Assembly (NCBI RefSeq): GCF_029109325.1
Contig: NZ_JAQKQJ010000024.1
Span: 62,001-126,000, forward strand
Direction: 5' to 3'
DNA length: 64,000 bases
Origin: Nodosilinea sp. PGN35
Lineage (GTDB): Bacteria > Cyanobacteriota > Cyanobacteriia > Phormidesmidales > Phormidesmidaceae
The position numbers and the translations under genes are program-made. Below the pieces are notes generated by a model. The model searched no databases and was not told the DNA's origin. It worked only from the letters and a program-made list of their open reading frames with translations. Shown piece after piece: positions 8,567 to 17,446 of the stretch. Within the stretch, counting starts at the first letter, position 1, and each line of letters starts with the position of its first letter.

Positions 8567-11500
8567 ATGACAGTCAACTTAGACGGCACCACCTACATTC
8601 AGGATTTCGACAGCCTGGAGAGCACTGGCACCCTGGGCAGCCTGCTGCCGGAGGGCTGGTTTTTTGTTGAGGCGGGCACCAACGCCAACGACACCTACGG
8701 CATTGGCACCGGCAGCAGCAATGCGGGCAACACCTACAGCTTTGGGGCGGCGAACGACGGCGATCGCGCCCTGGGCGGGTTGCGGTCGGGCGCGCTGATT
8801 CCCACCTTTGGGGCCAGCTTGACCAACGCCACCGACACGACCTTCATGGGCTTCAACATCAGCTATTTTGGCGAACAGTGGCGGCTGGGCACCAGCGATC
8901 GCGCCATCCCCGACCGCCTCGACTTCCAGTACAGCCTCAATGCCACTGCCCTCAACACCGGCACCTGGGTTGACTTCGACGCCCTGGACTTTGTGGCCCC
9001 CGTTACCACCAGCACCGTGGGACTGCGGGACGGCAACGCCGCCGCCAACCGTACCCTGGTCACGGGCACCCTGGCCGGGCTGACCGTGGCTCCCGGCGAA
9101 ACCCTGTGGATTCGCTGGAGCGACTTTGACGCCGCCGGGGCCGACGACGGCCTGGCGGTGGACGACTTCACGCTGATTCCCCTGGTGCAGGGAGGGGTGG
9201 TGCGCCCGGTAGTGACCATTGCGGCTACCGATGCGATCGCCGCCGAGGGCGAAACCCCGGGCAACACCGGCACCTTCACCGTCACCCGCTCCGGCGACAC
9301 CGCCGAGGCGCTGACCGTGACCTACACCATCAACGGCACCGCCACCAACGGGGTGGACTACGTGGAACTGAGCGGCACCGTGGACATTCCGGCGGGGCAG
9401 ACTTCGGCCACCATCACCGTCACCCCCCTCGACGACGACCTGATCGAGGGCGACGAAACCGTGGTGCTCACCCTGGTGGATGAGGCCGATTACGACCTGG
9501 GGGCCGCCGCCAGCGCCACCGTGACTCTGCGCGACGCGGTGCCCACCGTCGCCATCTACGACATCCAGGGCGAGTCGCACATTTCCCCCTTCAACGGCCA
9601 GCGGGTGATCACCAGCGGCATTGTGACGGCGATCGACACCACCGGCAGCCGAGGCTTTTACCTACAAGACCCGGTGGGCGACGGCAACCTCGCCACCGCC
9701 GACGCCATCTTTGTGTTTGTGGGCAACGCGCCCATTCCTGTGACTGTGGGCGACGCGGTGCAGGTCAACGGCGTGGTGTCAGAATTTACCCCCGGCGGTG
9801 CGGCCACCCGCAACCTGTCCATCACCCAGATTGGCAGCAACCCCATAGTGACGGTGCAATCTTCCGGCAACCCCCTGCCGGCGGCGACCATCATCGGTCA
9901 GGGTGGCCGGGTGCCCCCCACCGAAAACATCGACGACGACGCCTTCACGGTCTTCGACCCCGTCAACGACGGCATCGACTTCTTTGAATCTCTCGAAGGC
10001 ATGCTGGTGACGGCGCAGAATTTTCGAGTGATCGACGCCACCAACAGCTTTGGCGAAATCTTTGGCGTCATCGACAACGGCTTTGGGGCCACGGGGCTGA
10101 GCGAAAGAGGCACCCTCAACATCAGCCCCGACGACTTTAACCCCGAGCGCATTCAGCTTCAGTTCGACAGCGGCGTGCGCGACTTTGCCTTTCCGCTGGT
10201 GAACGTGGGCGATCGCCTGGGCGATGTGACTGGGGTAGTCAGCTACGCCTTCGGCAACTACGAAATTTTGGTCACCGAAGATTTCACCAGCCAGATTGTG
10301 CCCGGTGGATTGCAGCCCGAGGTCAGCCCCCTGACCCGCGGCGGCGAGCAGCTGCTGGTAGCCACCTACAACGTGTTGAACCTCGACCCCAACGACAACG
10401 ACGGCGATCGCGACATTGCTGACGGGCGCTTTGAGGCGATCGCTCGCCAGATCGTCACCAACCTGAATTCGCCCGACATTATTGCCCTGCAAGAGGTGCA
10501 GGACAACAGCGGCTCCGTCAACGACGGCGTCACGGCGGCGGACGTCACCCTGCAAACCCTGGTGGATGCGATCGCGGCGGCGGGCGGCCCCACCTACGCC
10601 TTCATCGACACCCCCGGCATTCTCAACAACGCGGGCGGCGGCCAGCCCGGTGCCAATATCCGCAACGCCTACCTCTACGACCCTAGCCGGGTCAGTCTGG
10701 TGGAGAATTCCGTCACCACCGTTGGTAGCCAGGCCCCTGGCGGTGCCTTTGCCGGAGCTCGCCTGCCCCTGGTGGCCAGCTTCGGGTTCAACGGCGAAAC
10801 CGTCACCCTGGTCAACAACCACTTCTCGTCGAAGGGGGGTAGCGCCCCGATCTTGGGTACCGAACAGCCCTTTGAGGCGCGGCAAGAAGACCCCACCGTC
10901 AACGGTTCGGTGGATCGCCGTCGGGAGCAGGCAGGGGCGGTGCAGAACTACCTCAATGGCCTGCTGGGGGCCGACCCCAACGCCAACGTGGTGGTGCTGG
11001 GCGACTTCAACGAGTTTGAGTTTGTCTCCCCGGTGAGCAATTTTGTCACCAACACCGGCCTCACCAACCTCACCGAACGGCTGCCCGAGAATGAGCGCTA
11101 CACGTTCATCTTCCAGGGCAACTCCCAGGCGATCGACCACATTCTGGTCAGCGGCGGCCTGGCCACCGGGGCCGAGGTAGATGCCGTTCACCTCAATATT
11201 GAGTTCGCCGAAACTCCCCAGCGGGCCAGCGACCACGATCCGGTGCTGGCCCGGCTCAACCTGGCCTCAGCCTTCAACGTCATTCCCGGCACCAGCGGGC
11301 GCGACGTGCTTGTGGGCACCGATGGGCGCGATCGCATCCTGGCCAGCCCCGGCCCCGACCTGATCACTACCGGCGGTGGCCGCGACCAGATCGTCTACAC
11401 CAACACCAACCAAACCGGCGACACCGTCACCGACTTTGAGGTGGGAGCTGACCAGCTAGTGTTCACCGACCTGCTGGCCAGCGTCGGCTACAGCGGCACC

Positions 11501-11674
11501 AACCCCCTGGCCGACGGCACCATCCAGATTCGCAACCTGGGCAACAGCGGTCGCACCCAGCTCTCCCTGGAGCTCGATCGCATGGGGGGCGGGCGCACCC
11601 AGTTCACCAACTTCATCACCTTCCAGGGGGTGGAGGCAGCGGCGCTGAACAACCCGGAGAACTTTGTGTTCTAG
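8567..11674 (+). CDS. ExeM/NucH-type extracellular nuclease with Calx-beta and RTX-like C-terminus
   Basis: 1,035 aa, modular. An N-terminal beta-sandwich (about 1-210) is followed by a Calx-beta domain (about 215-325; TFTVTRSGDTAEALTVTYTINGTATNGVDY). An OB-fold-like segment typical of these nucleases spans about 330-480 (SGIVTAIDTTGSRGFYLQDP). The endonuclease/exonuclease/phosphatase domain spans about 590-900, with TYNVLNLDPND, IIALQEVQ, VVLGDFNEF and RASDHDPV. A C-terminal stretch (GTSGRDVLVGTDGRDRI, then GGGRDQIVY) has RTX-style glycine-aspartate repeats. No N-terminal Sec signal is present, so type I secretion via the C-terminus is inferred. Likely degrades extracellular DNA, for phosphate or biofilm turnover. 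Confidence 0.92.
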   Translation: MTVNLDGTTYIQDFDSLESTGTLGSLLPEGWFFVEAGTNANDTYGIGTGSSNAGNTYSFGAANDGDRALGGLRSGALIPTFGASLTNATDTTFMGFNISYFGEQWRLGTSDRAIPDRLDFQYSLNATALNTGTWVDFDALDFVAPVTTSTVGLRDGNAAANRTLVTGTLAGLTVAPGETLWIRWSDFDAAGADDGLAVDDFTLIPLVQGGVVRPVVTIAATDAIAAEGETPGNTGTFTVTRSGDTAEALTVTYTINGTATNGVDYVELSGTVDIPAGQTSATITVTPLDDDLIEGDETVVLTLVDEADYDLGAAASATVTLRDAVPTVAIYDIQGESHISPFNGQRVITSGIVTAIDTTGSRGFYLQDPVGDGNLATADAIFVFVGNAPIPVTVGDAVQVNGVVSEFTPGGAATRNLSITQIGSNPIVTVQSSGNPLPAATIIGQGGRVPPTENIDDDAFTVFDPVNDGIDFFESLEGMLVTAQNFRVIDATNSFGEIFGVIDNGFGATGLSERGTLNISPDDFNPERIQLQFDSGVRDFAFPLVNVGDRLGDVTGVVSYAFGNYEILVTEDFTSQIVPGGLQPEVSPLTRGGEQLLVATYNVLNLDPNDNDGDRDIADGRFEAIARQIVTNLNSPDIIALQEVQDNSGSVNDGVTAADVTLQTLVDAIAAAGGPTYAFIDTPGILNNAGGGQPGANIRNAYLYDPSRVSLVENSVTTVGSQAPGGAFAGARLPLVASFGFNGETVTLVNNHFSSKGGSAPILGTEQPFEARQEDPTVNGSVDRRREQAGAVQNYLNGLLGADPNANVVVLGDFNEFEFVSPVSNFVTNTGLTNLTERLPENERYTFIFQGNSQAIDHILVSGGLATGAEVDAVHLNIEFAETPQRASDHDPVLARLNLASAFNVIPGTSGRDVLVGTDGRDRILASPGPDLITTGGGRDQIVYTNTNQTGDTVTDFEVGADQLVFTDLLASVGYSGTNPLADGTIQIRNLGNSGRTQLSLELDRMGGGRTQFTNFITFQGVEAAALNNPENFVF

Positions 11675-11765
11675 TACTTGACCAAGCTGATTTTGACAGG
11701 GGCCAGCCGTTCTGGGTGCAGGGTGCAAGGTATATGGTCTACGGCTCGCCTAGAACCTGAAACCT

Positions 11766-11812
11766 TGAACCGTATACCCCACTGTCCCGTCATCTTTAGC
11801 TTGGCAGTCTAC
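11766..11812. repeat. Dispersed intergenic repeat, copy 1
   Basis: TGAACCGTATACC (11766-11778) followed about 20 bp later by CTTGGCAGTCTAC (11800-11812). The same two blocks in the same order occur at 22242-22254 and 22276-22320, where the second block is tandemly repeated. Both copies lie in 3' intergenic DNA. Confidence 0.6.
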
Positions 11813-11820
11813 CAGCCTAC

Positions 11821-11855
11821 AAACCCCAGGGTTCTTTGAGCACCCTGGGGTTTTC
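11821..11855 (+). terminator. Rho-independent terminator after the nuclease gene
   Basis: Perfect 11-bp stem AAACCCCAGGG (11821-11831) with CCCTGGGGTTT (11843-11853), an 11-nt loop, and a short T-rich tail. It lies 147 bp past the nuclease stop. The A-rich left flank would let it work in both directions. Confidence 0.8.
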
Positions 11856-12071
11856 TTGTCGCAGCGGTGCGGTGGTCGTTCGGGGGTGCCCTGGGCGTCC
11901 ACCGCATTGCTCTGGGTGCAGGTGTGCCTGAATAGCGGGGAGCAGGGGCGCAAAGTCAGGCTGAGTATCGCCCACCGCAACGCTGGGCTAGACAATATTG
12001 CGCCTGGGGGCGATCGCTTGCAGCGGCTAGGGGCTACATTTGAGTCGCTATGTCGTGATCAATTCCAGCCG

Positions 12072-12818
12072 ATGGCACAGGTTTTAGTCGTTACCGGCGG
12101 CAGCCGGGGTATTGGGGCGGCCACCGCCCGTCTGGCCGCCGAGCGGGGCTACGCGGTCTGCGTCAACTATCTCAACCGGGCGGCAGCGGCCAGCGCAGTG
12201 GTTGACGCCATTGCCCAGGGGGGTGGCCGAGCCATCGCCGTCGCCGCCGATATTTCTCGAGAAGACGACGTACTGCGCCTCTTTCAAACGGTGGATGAGC
12301 AACTGGGCACGCTGACGGCCCTGGTCAACAACGCCGGAATTTTGGAGCAGCAGCGGCGCGTGGACGAACTCGATGCCGCCCGGCTCAACCGCGTTTTGGC
12401 CGCCAATGTCACCGGCAGCTTTCTCTGCGCGCGGGAAGCCGTCAGGCGCATGTCTACCAGGTATGGCGGGGCGGGCGGGGTGATCGTCAATGTGTCTTCG
12501 GTGGCGGCGCGGCTGGGGTCGCCGGGGGAATATGTAGACTACGCCGCGTCTAAGGGAGCGATCGACAGCCTGACCATTGGCCTTGCTAAGGAAGTGGCCG
12601 CCGAGGGCATTCGCGTCAATGCGGTGCGCCCCGGCTTTATCTATACCGATATCCACGCCAGCGGCGGCGAGCCCAACCGGGTTGAGCGGGTGAAATCTGC
12701 GGTGCCCATGCAGCGAGGCGGGCAGGCGGCGGAAGTGGCCCAGGCAATTCTGTGGCTGCTGTCGCCGGAGGCCTCTTACACCACTGGGGCATTTATCGAC
12801 ATCGCAGGCGGCAAGTGA
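12072..12818 (+). CDS. Short-chain dehydrogenase/reductase (SDR)
   Basis: 248 aa from the ATG at 12072, where the Rossmann fold starts immediately (VLVVTGGSRGIGAATARLAA). Further SDR motifs are NNAGIL, the catalytic Ser in NVSSVAARLG and YAASK (YxxxK). The C-terminus ends with the common GAFIDIAGGK of classical SDRs of the glucose 1-dehydrogenase/FabG-like group. A longer frame upstream contains no homologous sequence. Cytoplasmic NAD(P)-dependent oxidoreductase; substrate unknown. Confidence 0.92.
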   Translation: MAQVLVVTGGSRGIGAATARLAAERGYAVCVNYLNRAAAASAVVDAIAQGGGRAIAVAADISREDDVLRLFQTVDEQLGTLTALVNNAGILEQQRRVDELDAARLNRVLAANVTGSFLCAREAVRRMSTRYGGAGGVIVNVSSVAARLGSPGEYVDYAASKGAIDSLTIGLAKEVAAEGIRVNAVRPGFIYTDIHASGGEPNRVERVKSAVPMQRGGQAAEVAQAILWLLSPEASYTTGAFIDIAGGK

Positions 12819-13036
12819 GCCAGAAACCTCCCCAAACTCTTGCCCCAAACACCCAAGTTCAGAATAGACAATCGGGAAATTCAGGCTGCCCATCGAATGG
12901 ATAAAGCCGGACGTTCGAACCTGCCAACGTTTCAACCCGCAACCCAACCATCCAACCGGCAAACTTGCCCCACTCCTGCGCACAAAAGTCGGATAGATAG
13001 GGTAAGTTTAGGCCTGTGGTTTGGCCTTCCTTGGTT

Positions 13037-14311
13037 ATGGGTTTTAAACGCTTTTTCACCGGCATCTGCCTGGGCGTAGTGCTCAGCGTAGGTCTCGCTT
13101 GTTCCCAGCGGGTGCTGCTTTCAGAATCGCCAGCCCCAGCGGCCCCAGACCCTGAGACCGCAGCAATATCTCCCTCTGAAGCCCGCGAAGGGGCGGTGTC
13201 AGAGGGGACTCCAGCCCCGCCAGCGCTATCTGCCGAAGCCCAGGCGATCGCGGCCAGTGTGCCGGGAGGCTTGGCCAACCCACCCCGCAAGGACGTGCGG
13301 CTGGTGGCCATCAGCGATCTCAATAGCGCCTACGGCTCGACCACCTACGACCCGGAGGTAGACAAGGCGATCGCCCTACTGCCCTTCTGGCAGCCCGACC
13401 TGGTGGTGTGCGGCGGCGACATGGTGGCGGGGCAGAGCCCGTCTTTAACAACCGCTCAAATTCAGGCCATGTGGCAGGCGTTTGATGACCATGTGGCGGC
13501 CCCCCTGCGCCAGCAGTCTGTGCCCTTTGGCTTCACCATCGGCAACCACGACGCCTCGGGGGCCAGGGGGCCAAACAACCAGTTTTTGTTTCAGCAGGAG
13601 CGCGACCTGGCCACGGCCTACTGGACGGCCCCCGAGCATAGCTCTGGGGTGAACTTTATCGATCGCACCGATTTCCCTTTCTATTACACCTTCGAGCAGC
13701 AGGGGATTTTCTATATGGCCTGGGATGGCTCGACCAGCCGCATTCCGGAGGAAAAACTGGCCTGGGTGGAGCAGGCCCTGGCCAGCGACGTCGCCCAGCA
13801 GGCCAAGGCCCGCATGTTGCTCAGCCACCTGCCCCTCTACGGCATTGCGGTGGGGCGCGACAAACCCGGCGAAGTGCTCGACAACGCCGATGGGCTGCGG
13901 GCTATGCTGGAGCGCTACAACGTGCACACCTACATCAGCGGCCACCAGCACGCCTACTATCCCGGCCACCGGGGTAATCTACAGCTATTGCACACCGGCC
14001 TTTTGGGGTCTGGGCCGCGTGCCCTAATCGACAGCAGCCTGCCGCCGGGAAAGGTACTGACCGTCATCGATGTTGACTTTGCCGACCCAGAGCTGACCAC
14101 CTACACCAGCTACGACATGGCCACCCTGCGCACCATTGAGTACGCTGAACTGCCCCGGTTTTTGGCGGGCCACAACGGCATTGTGCTGCGGCGAGATGTC
14201 AGCTACGCCGATCTGTCCCCCGACGAAACCTCCTTCTGTGAGCAGCGGCTGGGCCAGGGGCTCTGCACCGGGCATTTGCCCTTTCCCAGGCCCAAAACCT
14301 ACAGCGCCTAA
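13037..14311 (+). CDS. Secreted calcineurin-like metallophosphoesterase lipoprotein
   Basis: 424 aa from the ATG at 13037. The lipobox LSVGLAC ends a short signal peptide, and a Pro/Ala/Glu-rich linker (about 24-75) precedes the catalytic domain. Phosphoesterase motifs are ISDLNSAYG, VVCGGDMV, FTIGNHDA, LLSHLPLYG and ISGHQHAYYPGH. The first motif reads DLN instead of the common DxH, as in some purple-acid-phosphatase-like members. Location is probably the periplasmic face of a membrane. It could hydrolyse phosphomonoesters for phosphate scavenging; substrate unproven. Confidence 0.9.
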   Translation: MGFKRFFTGICLGVVLSVGLACSQRVLLSESPAPAAPDPETAAISPSEAREGAVSEGTPAPPALSAEAQAIAASVPGGLANPPRKDVRLVAISDLNSAYGSTTYDPEVDKAIALLPFWQPDLVVCGGDMVAGQSPSLTTAQIQAMWQAFDDHVAAPLRQQSVPFGFTIGNHDASGARGPNNQFLFQQERDLATAYWTAPEHSSGVNFIDRTDFPFYYTFEQQGIFYMAWDGSTSRIPEEKLAWVEQALASDVAQQAKARMLLSHLPLYGIAVGRDKPGEVLDNADGLRAMLERYNVHTYISGHQHAYYPGHRGNLQLLHTGLLGSGPRALIDSSLPPGKVLTVIDVDFADPELTTYTSYDMATLRTIEYAELPRFLAGHNGIVLRRDVSYADLSPDETSFCEQRLGQGLCTGHLPFPRPKTYSA

Positions 14312-14557
14312 CCGTCGTTTGCCCCCAGAGGTAGGGCTGGGCAGCGGCCTGTTCTATGCTAATCTGATAAAGATGAGGGGCAACTATGCCCTGGTTTTTG
14401 GCTGTATACTTCGTACCGACAGCTAACCATGACGACTCTGCTCGGAGCAATGGGAGGTGGCGCGACCGCTCCGGGGCAATCTAGAACAGTCTGTGAGTTC
14501 AACAACCTGTTGTTTGATTCGTTAGTGCATACCCAAGGAGTATAGAAGCGATTTCGT

Positions 14558-14734
14558 ATGACTCAAGTCGTTGTAGGTGAAAACGAAGGCATTGAATCGG
14601 CCCTGCGCCGCTTTAAGCGGCAGGTTTCTAAGGCCGGTGTGTTTTCAGAGGTTAAGCGTCGTCGCCACTTCGAGACGCCCCAGGAAAAGCGCAAGCGCAA
14701 AGCCGTCGCGCGGCGCAAGAAGCGTTTCCGCTAA
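14558..14734 (+). CDS. rpsU: 30S ribosomal protein S21
   Basis: 58 aa, starting MTQVVVGENEGIESALRRFK and ending in the basic tail KRKAVARRKKRFR, the standard S21 pattern. A purine-rich AAGGAG lies about 18 nt upstream. S21 is the small-subunit protein next to the anti-Shine-Dalgarno region and in cyanobacteria is often regulated by temperature or growth state. The gene stands alone and has its own terminator. Confidence 0.96.
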   Translation: MTQVVVGENEGIESALRRFKRQVSKAGVFSEVKRRRHFETPQEKRKRKAVARRKKRFR

Positions 14735-14776
14735 GTCCTGGCGTTTGTCAGACACAGTTAAGACAACTGTGAAACA

Positions 14777-14808
14777 GAGGGATGTTGCCGGTCAGCGTCC
14801 CTCTTTTG
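14777..14808 (+). terminator. rpsU terminator
   Basis: AGAGGGA (14777-14783) pairs perfectly with TCCCTCT (14799-14805) across a 15-nt loop, followed by TTT. It lies 43 nt past the rpsU stop. Confidence 0.8.
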
Positions 14809-14847
14809 TTGTGGGCTATGCGACGGACAACAAAAAGAAAGAAAAGT

Positions 14848-14890
14848 AAAGAATGAAGAGTTCGGGCCTTTTTCCAGTTTTCACTCTTCA
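14848..14890. other. Hairpin between convergent rpsU and helicase genes
   Basis: TGAAGAGT (14854-14861) pairs with ACTCTTCA (14883-14890) around a 21-nt loop. The flanking AAAGAA and TTCTTT blocks extend the symmetry, and the right side reads TTTTCGTTCTTTCCCTATG. Almost the same right-hand sequence occurs at 63427-63447. It may be a minus-strand terminator or part of a small repeated element. Confidence 0.45.
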
Positions 14891-14915
14891 ATTTTCGTTC
14901 TTTCCCTATGTGCTT

Positions 14916-17042
14916 TTAGGCGTCGGCATTGGCGGTAACTAACGTCAGCAGGGGGCCGACCTGCTCCTGGCCACTCACCGCCAGGTCGCTATGGCAGAGC
15001 ACGACGCGATCGCTGACTCGCCCCAGCAAGTCGCGCACAATGCGCTCCGGGCGATCGCGGTGCAGCGTTTCAATGTCTTCGGTAGTCCAGGGGCGGCCCC
15101 GGTACGACCCCAAAAAGATCGGGTAGCCAAACAGCAGATTGTCGGTACCGGCCAGCCAGCGGGGCGACCCGGCGTCGATCCAGAAGTGCCAGTGGTGGCG
15201 CAGGCGCTGCAGGCGATACTGGTACACCGTGGCGATGGTGATCACCGCCGCCGATTCCACCGGGTAGGGGTTGGCGGTCACGGTGCCCTGGCGCAGCAGC
15301 AAAATAAACCGCTCCAGGGAGTTTTTCAGAGGCTCGGTGGATTTTTTATCTGGCCTTGGGGCCACCTGGCGCAGGCGTTCTTCCACCGCCCAGTAGTGCT
15401 GGGCGGTTTCCATCAGCTCGCGCAGGGCGGCGAGTTGGTCGGCGGGCAGGTGGCTGCCGCCCCAGTAAAACGCCTGAATGGCGCGATCGAGCACGCTCAG
15501 CACCCCTGGGGTCAAGCGCTGCTGGCGCTGCTGGCGCTGCTGCTCAATCCACTGGCGCAGGCGGCTGTAGGCTTCGGTGGCCTTGTAGCCGAGGCGATCC
15601 CAGCGTTCGAAGCGCTCTACCGGCAGCAGCTCGGGCTGCTCTAGGCTGGGTTCAAAGCAGTGGTCCACCAGCAGCTCGGCCCGCACCGGGTCAATCTGCA
15701 CGGCCTCGAACCAGGGGCCGACCTCAGGGGCCTGGGGAATCTGGCTCAGCACCACCAGCATTTCGGCCACCTCTTCGGCAGTGGCCAGCCGCCCCAAACC
15801 GGGATACACAAAGGTGAGCAGGGTGAGCAGCGATCGCACCAGCGGCGAGTGAATCACCGGCCGCTGGTCGCTGAGGGAGGCCACGGGCAGCCCCCGATCG
15901 CTGAGAATTTCGGCCAGGGTGTAGCGGGCGATCGCATCGAGCCCCGGCCCAATAATTGCTATGTCCTGGGGAGCCACCTGCCCCTGGCTGACCGCCTTGA
16001 CCACGCACTCCGCCGTCTGGCGCAGCAGCTCCCCCCGCGACACCGTTTGCAGGGTTTCGAAGCAGGGCAGCGGTTCGGGCAGCGCCAGGGGATCCATCAC
16101 CCATTTCACCACCTGGTCGCCCCAGTGGTAGGCCAGGGAATCGGTCGCCGGGGTGGTCTGCTCGGTCACCTGGCACTGATCCCGCAGCTGCTCCAGGGCG
16201 TCAGGGTCGGCCCCCAGCCCCATCCGCACCTTGCCGTGACGGTTCCAGGTGAGGGCCACAGGCCGCCCGGCATTGATGAACACCTGAATCCACTGAGCGG
16301 CGATCGCCGGATATTCATCTAGATCATCCGCCAGCAGGCCCCCGTAGCGGGCCAGCAGCTTCTCCTGGTAGAGGGGGTGGGGCAGCAAATGCCGCCAGTA
16401 CAGCTCGGTCATCACCCCGTAGGTGAGCAGCCCCCGCGCCAGGCACCAGCTGCGCCAGTCCACCAGCGCTTCTCCCATGGCCCGCCACACCGGGGCTGGG
16501 GCAAACCCCGGGGGAATGCCCTCCGGCAGCAGCACCGGCAAATCCTCCACTGGAATGCCCCCAGCGGCGGCCAGCTGCAAAAAGTCGAGGGCTCGCCGCA
16601 CAGTCTGCGCTTCGAGCCAGCCCTCCACCGCCAGGGTGCCGTCGAGAATCTCCTGCCGCCACTGGCTGGCGGCTAGCTCCTGCTCATTTTCAGGCCGCAG
16701 CCGCAGCGGAAACTGGGGCGACAGGCCCAGCTCGGCCACCAGCAGCGGCCAAAACAGGGTCACCTCGTCCTGAATAAAACCGTTGGGGGTAGTCGTGACC
16801 GCCGTCACGCCGGGGGCCACATCCCCCATTCGCGCCGCCAGCCGCAGACGATTGTCGCCGTTGGCCGCAAAAATCAAGGGGCTCTGGCCGAGTTCTAAAG
16901 CCTGGGCAATGTCGGAACGGATATCCGTTGCACGGTTCCCGAACGCCGCACCAGCCACCCCATCGGGGCGCAGCTGTTCAAGCAGCCAGGTGGTCTTGCC
17001 GCTGCCGGTTACACCCTCCAGCCATTGGGGCGAGTTTGCCAT
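14916..17042 (-). CDS. UvrD/AddB-like superfamily I helicase-related protein
   Basis: 708 aa. A clear Walker A, GVTGSGKTTWL, lies near the N-terminus (about residues 10-20). Residues about 80-105 (AVTTTPNGFIQDEVTLFWPLL) and the C-terminal RVVLCHSDLAVSG look like helicase nucleotide-sensing segments. The middle is Arg/Leu/Gln rich, with many short helices (LRQWIEQQRQQRQQRL). Canonical DExx and full motif VI are not obvious, so enzymatic helicase activity is uncertain. Cyanobacterial proteins of this layout are usually labelled recombinase or helicase family. No partner gene is adjacent. Confidence 0.7.
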   Translation of the reverse strand: MANSPQWLEGVTGSGKTTWLLEQLRPDGVAGAAFGNRATDIRSDIAQALELGQSPLIFAANGDNRLRLAARMGDVAPGVTAVTTTPNGFIQDEVTLFWPLLVAELGLSPQFPLRLRPENEQELAASQWRQEILDGTLAVEGWLEAQTVRRALDFLQLAAAGGIPVEDLPVLLPEGIPPGFAPAPVWRAMGEALVDWRSWCLARGLLTYGVMTELYWRHLLPHPLYQEKLLARYGGLLADDLDEYPAIAAQWIQVFINAGRPVALTWNRHGKVRMGLGADPDALEQLRDQCQVTEQTTPATDSLAYHWGDQVVKWVMDPLALPEPLPCFETLQTVSRGELLRQTAECVVKAVSQGQVAPQDIAIIGPGLDAIARYTLAEILSDRGLPVASLSDQRPVIHSPLVRSLLTLLTFVYPGLGRLATAEEVAEMLVVLSQIPQAPEVGPWFEAVQIDPVRAELLVDHCFEPSLEQPELLPVERFERWDRLGYKATEAYSRLRQWIEQQRQQRQQRLTPGVLSVLDRAIQAFYWGGSHLPADQLAALRELMETAQHYWAVEERLRQVAPRPDKKSTEPLKNSLERFILLLRQGTVTANPYPVESAAVITIATVYQYRLQRLRHHWHFWIDAGSPRWLAGTDNLLFGYPIFLGSYRGRPWTTEDIETLHRDRPERIVRDLLGRVSDRVVLCHSDLAVSGQEQVGPLLTLVTANADA

Positions 17043-17171
17043 GGCAACCTGAAGTAGACATCACTCTGCCCACTCTACCCTGGGAATTCTGGGTGCAGAA
17101 CAGCGGAGGCCGAGACTCACCTCGGGGGTTGAACAGAGTCTCAGGGTGAACAGAGTTTTAGGGTGAACAGC

Positions 17172-17342
17172 CTAAGAGACCGAGACTGCCACCACCAGGA
17201 GACCGGCCACCAGAGCTAGGGCAAGCCCGCCCAAAATTACGTAGTTGCGCTTTTGGGCAGCGTTGGGGGGCTCAGCCTCGTACATCTTGGGCTCGTTGGC
17301 AAAATTATTGAGGCGACCGCCGTCTTCGGTGGTGTAAGGCAT
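17172..17342 (-). CDS. psb34: Photosystem II assembly protein Psb34 (ssl1498 family)
   Basis: 56 aa, too short for routine calling. It begins MPYTTEDGGRLNNFANEPKMY, continues with AEPPNAAQKRNY and ends in one transmembrane helix (VILGGLALALVAGLLVVAVSVS). This is the ssl1498/Psb34 layout: a soluble N-terminus with the DGGRLNNFA motif followed by a single helix. AAGGA lies about 12 nt before the ATG. The family binds CP47-containing PSII assembly intermediates in the thylakoid and competes with Hlip proteins. Single gene. Confidence 0.88.
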   Translation of the reverse strand: MPYTTEDGGRLNNFANEPKMYEAEPPNAAQKRNYVILGGLALALVAGLLVVAVSVS

Positions 17343-17446
17343 AGCTATAAATCCTTCTTAAAACTTGACTAACCTTAAAAGAAGGTTACCTGAATACCGC
17401 ATCCCTGGATACCCCGAGCCAGCCGCTGGGGATCGCTGCCCTGGTG

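Larger units (their letters stand above)
11675..12071. other. Intergenic region with terminator and dispersed repeat
   Basis: 397 bp between the nuclease and SDR genes. It contains the shared repeat tract GAACCGTATACC...CTTGGCAGTCTAC (11767-11812, also at 22243-22320) and a strong terminator hairpin at 11821-11855. The remaining 200 bp upstream of the SDR gene show nothing I can name. Confidence 0.55.

Noticed and set aside
9779..11236. A 485-codon open frame antisense to the nuclease gene
   Set aside because: Follows the codon-complement pattern of the real gene and has no recognisable motif.
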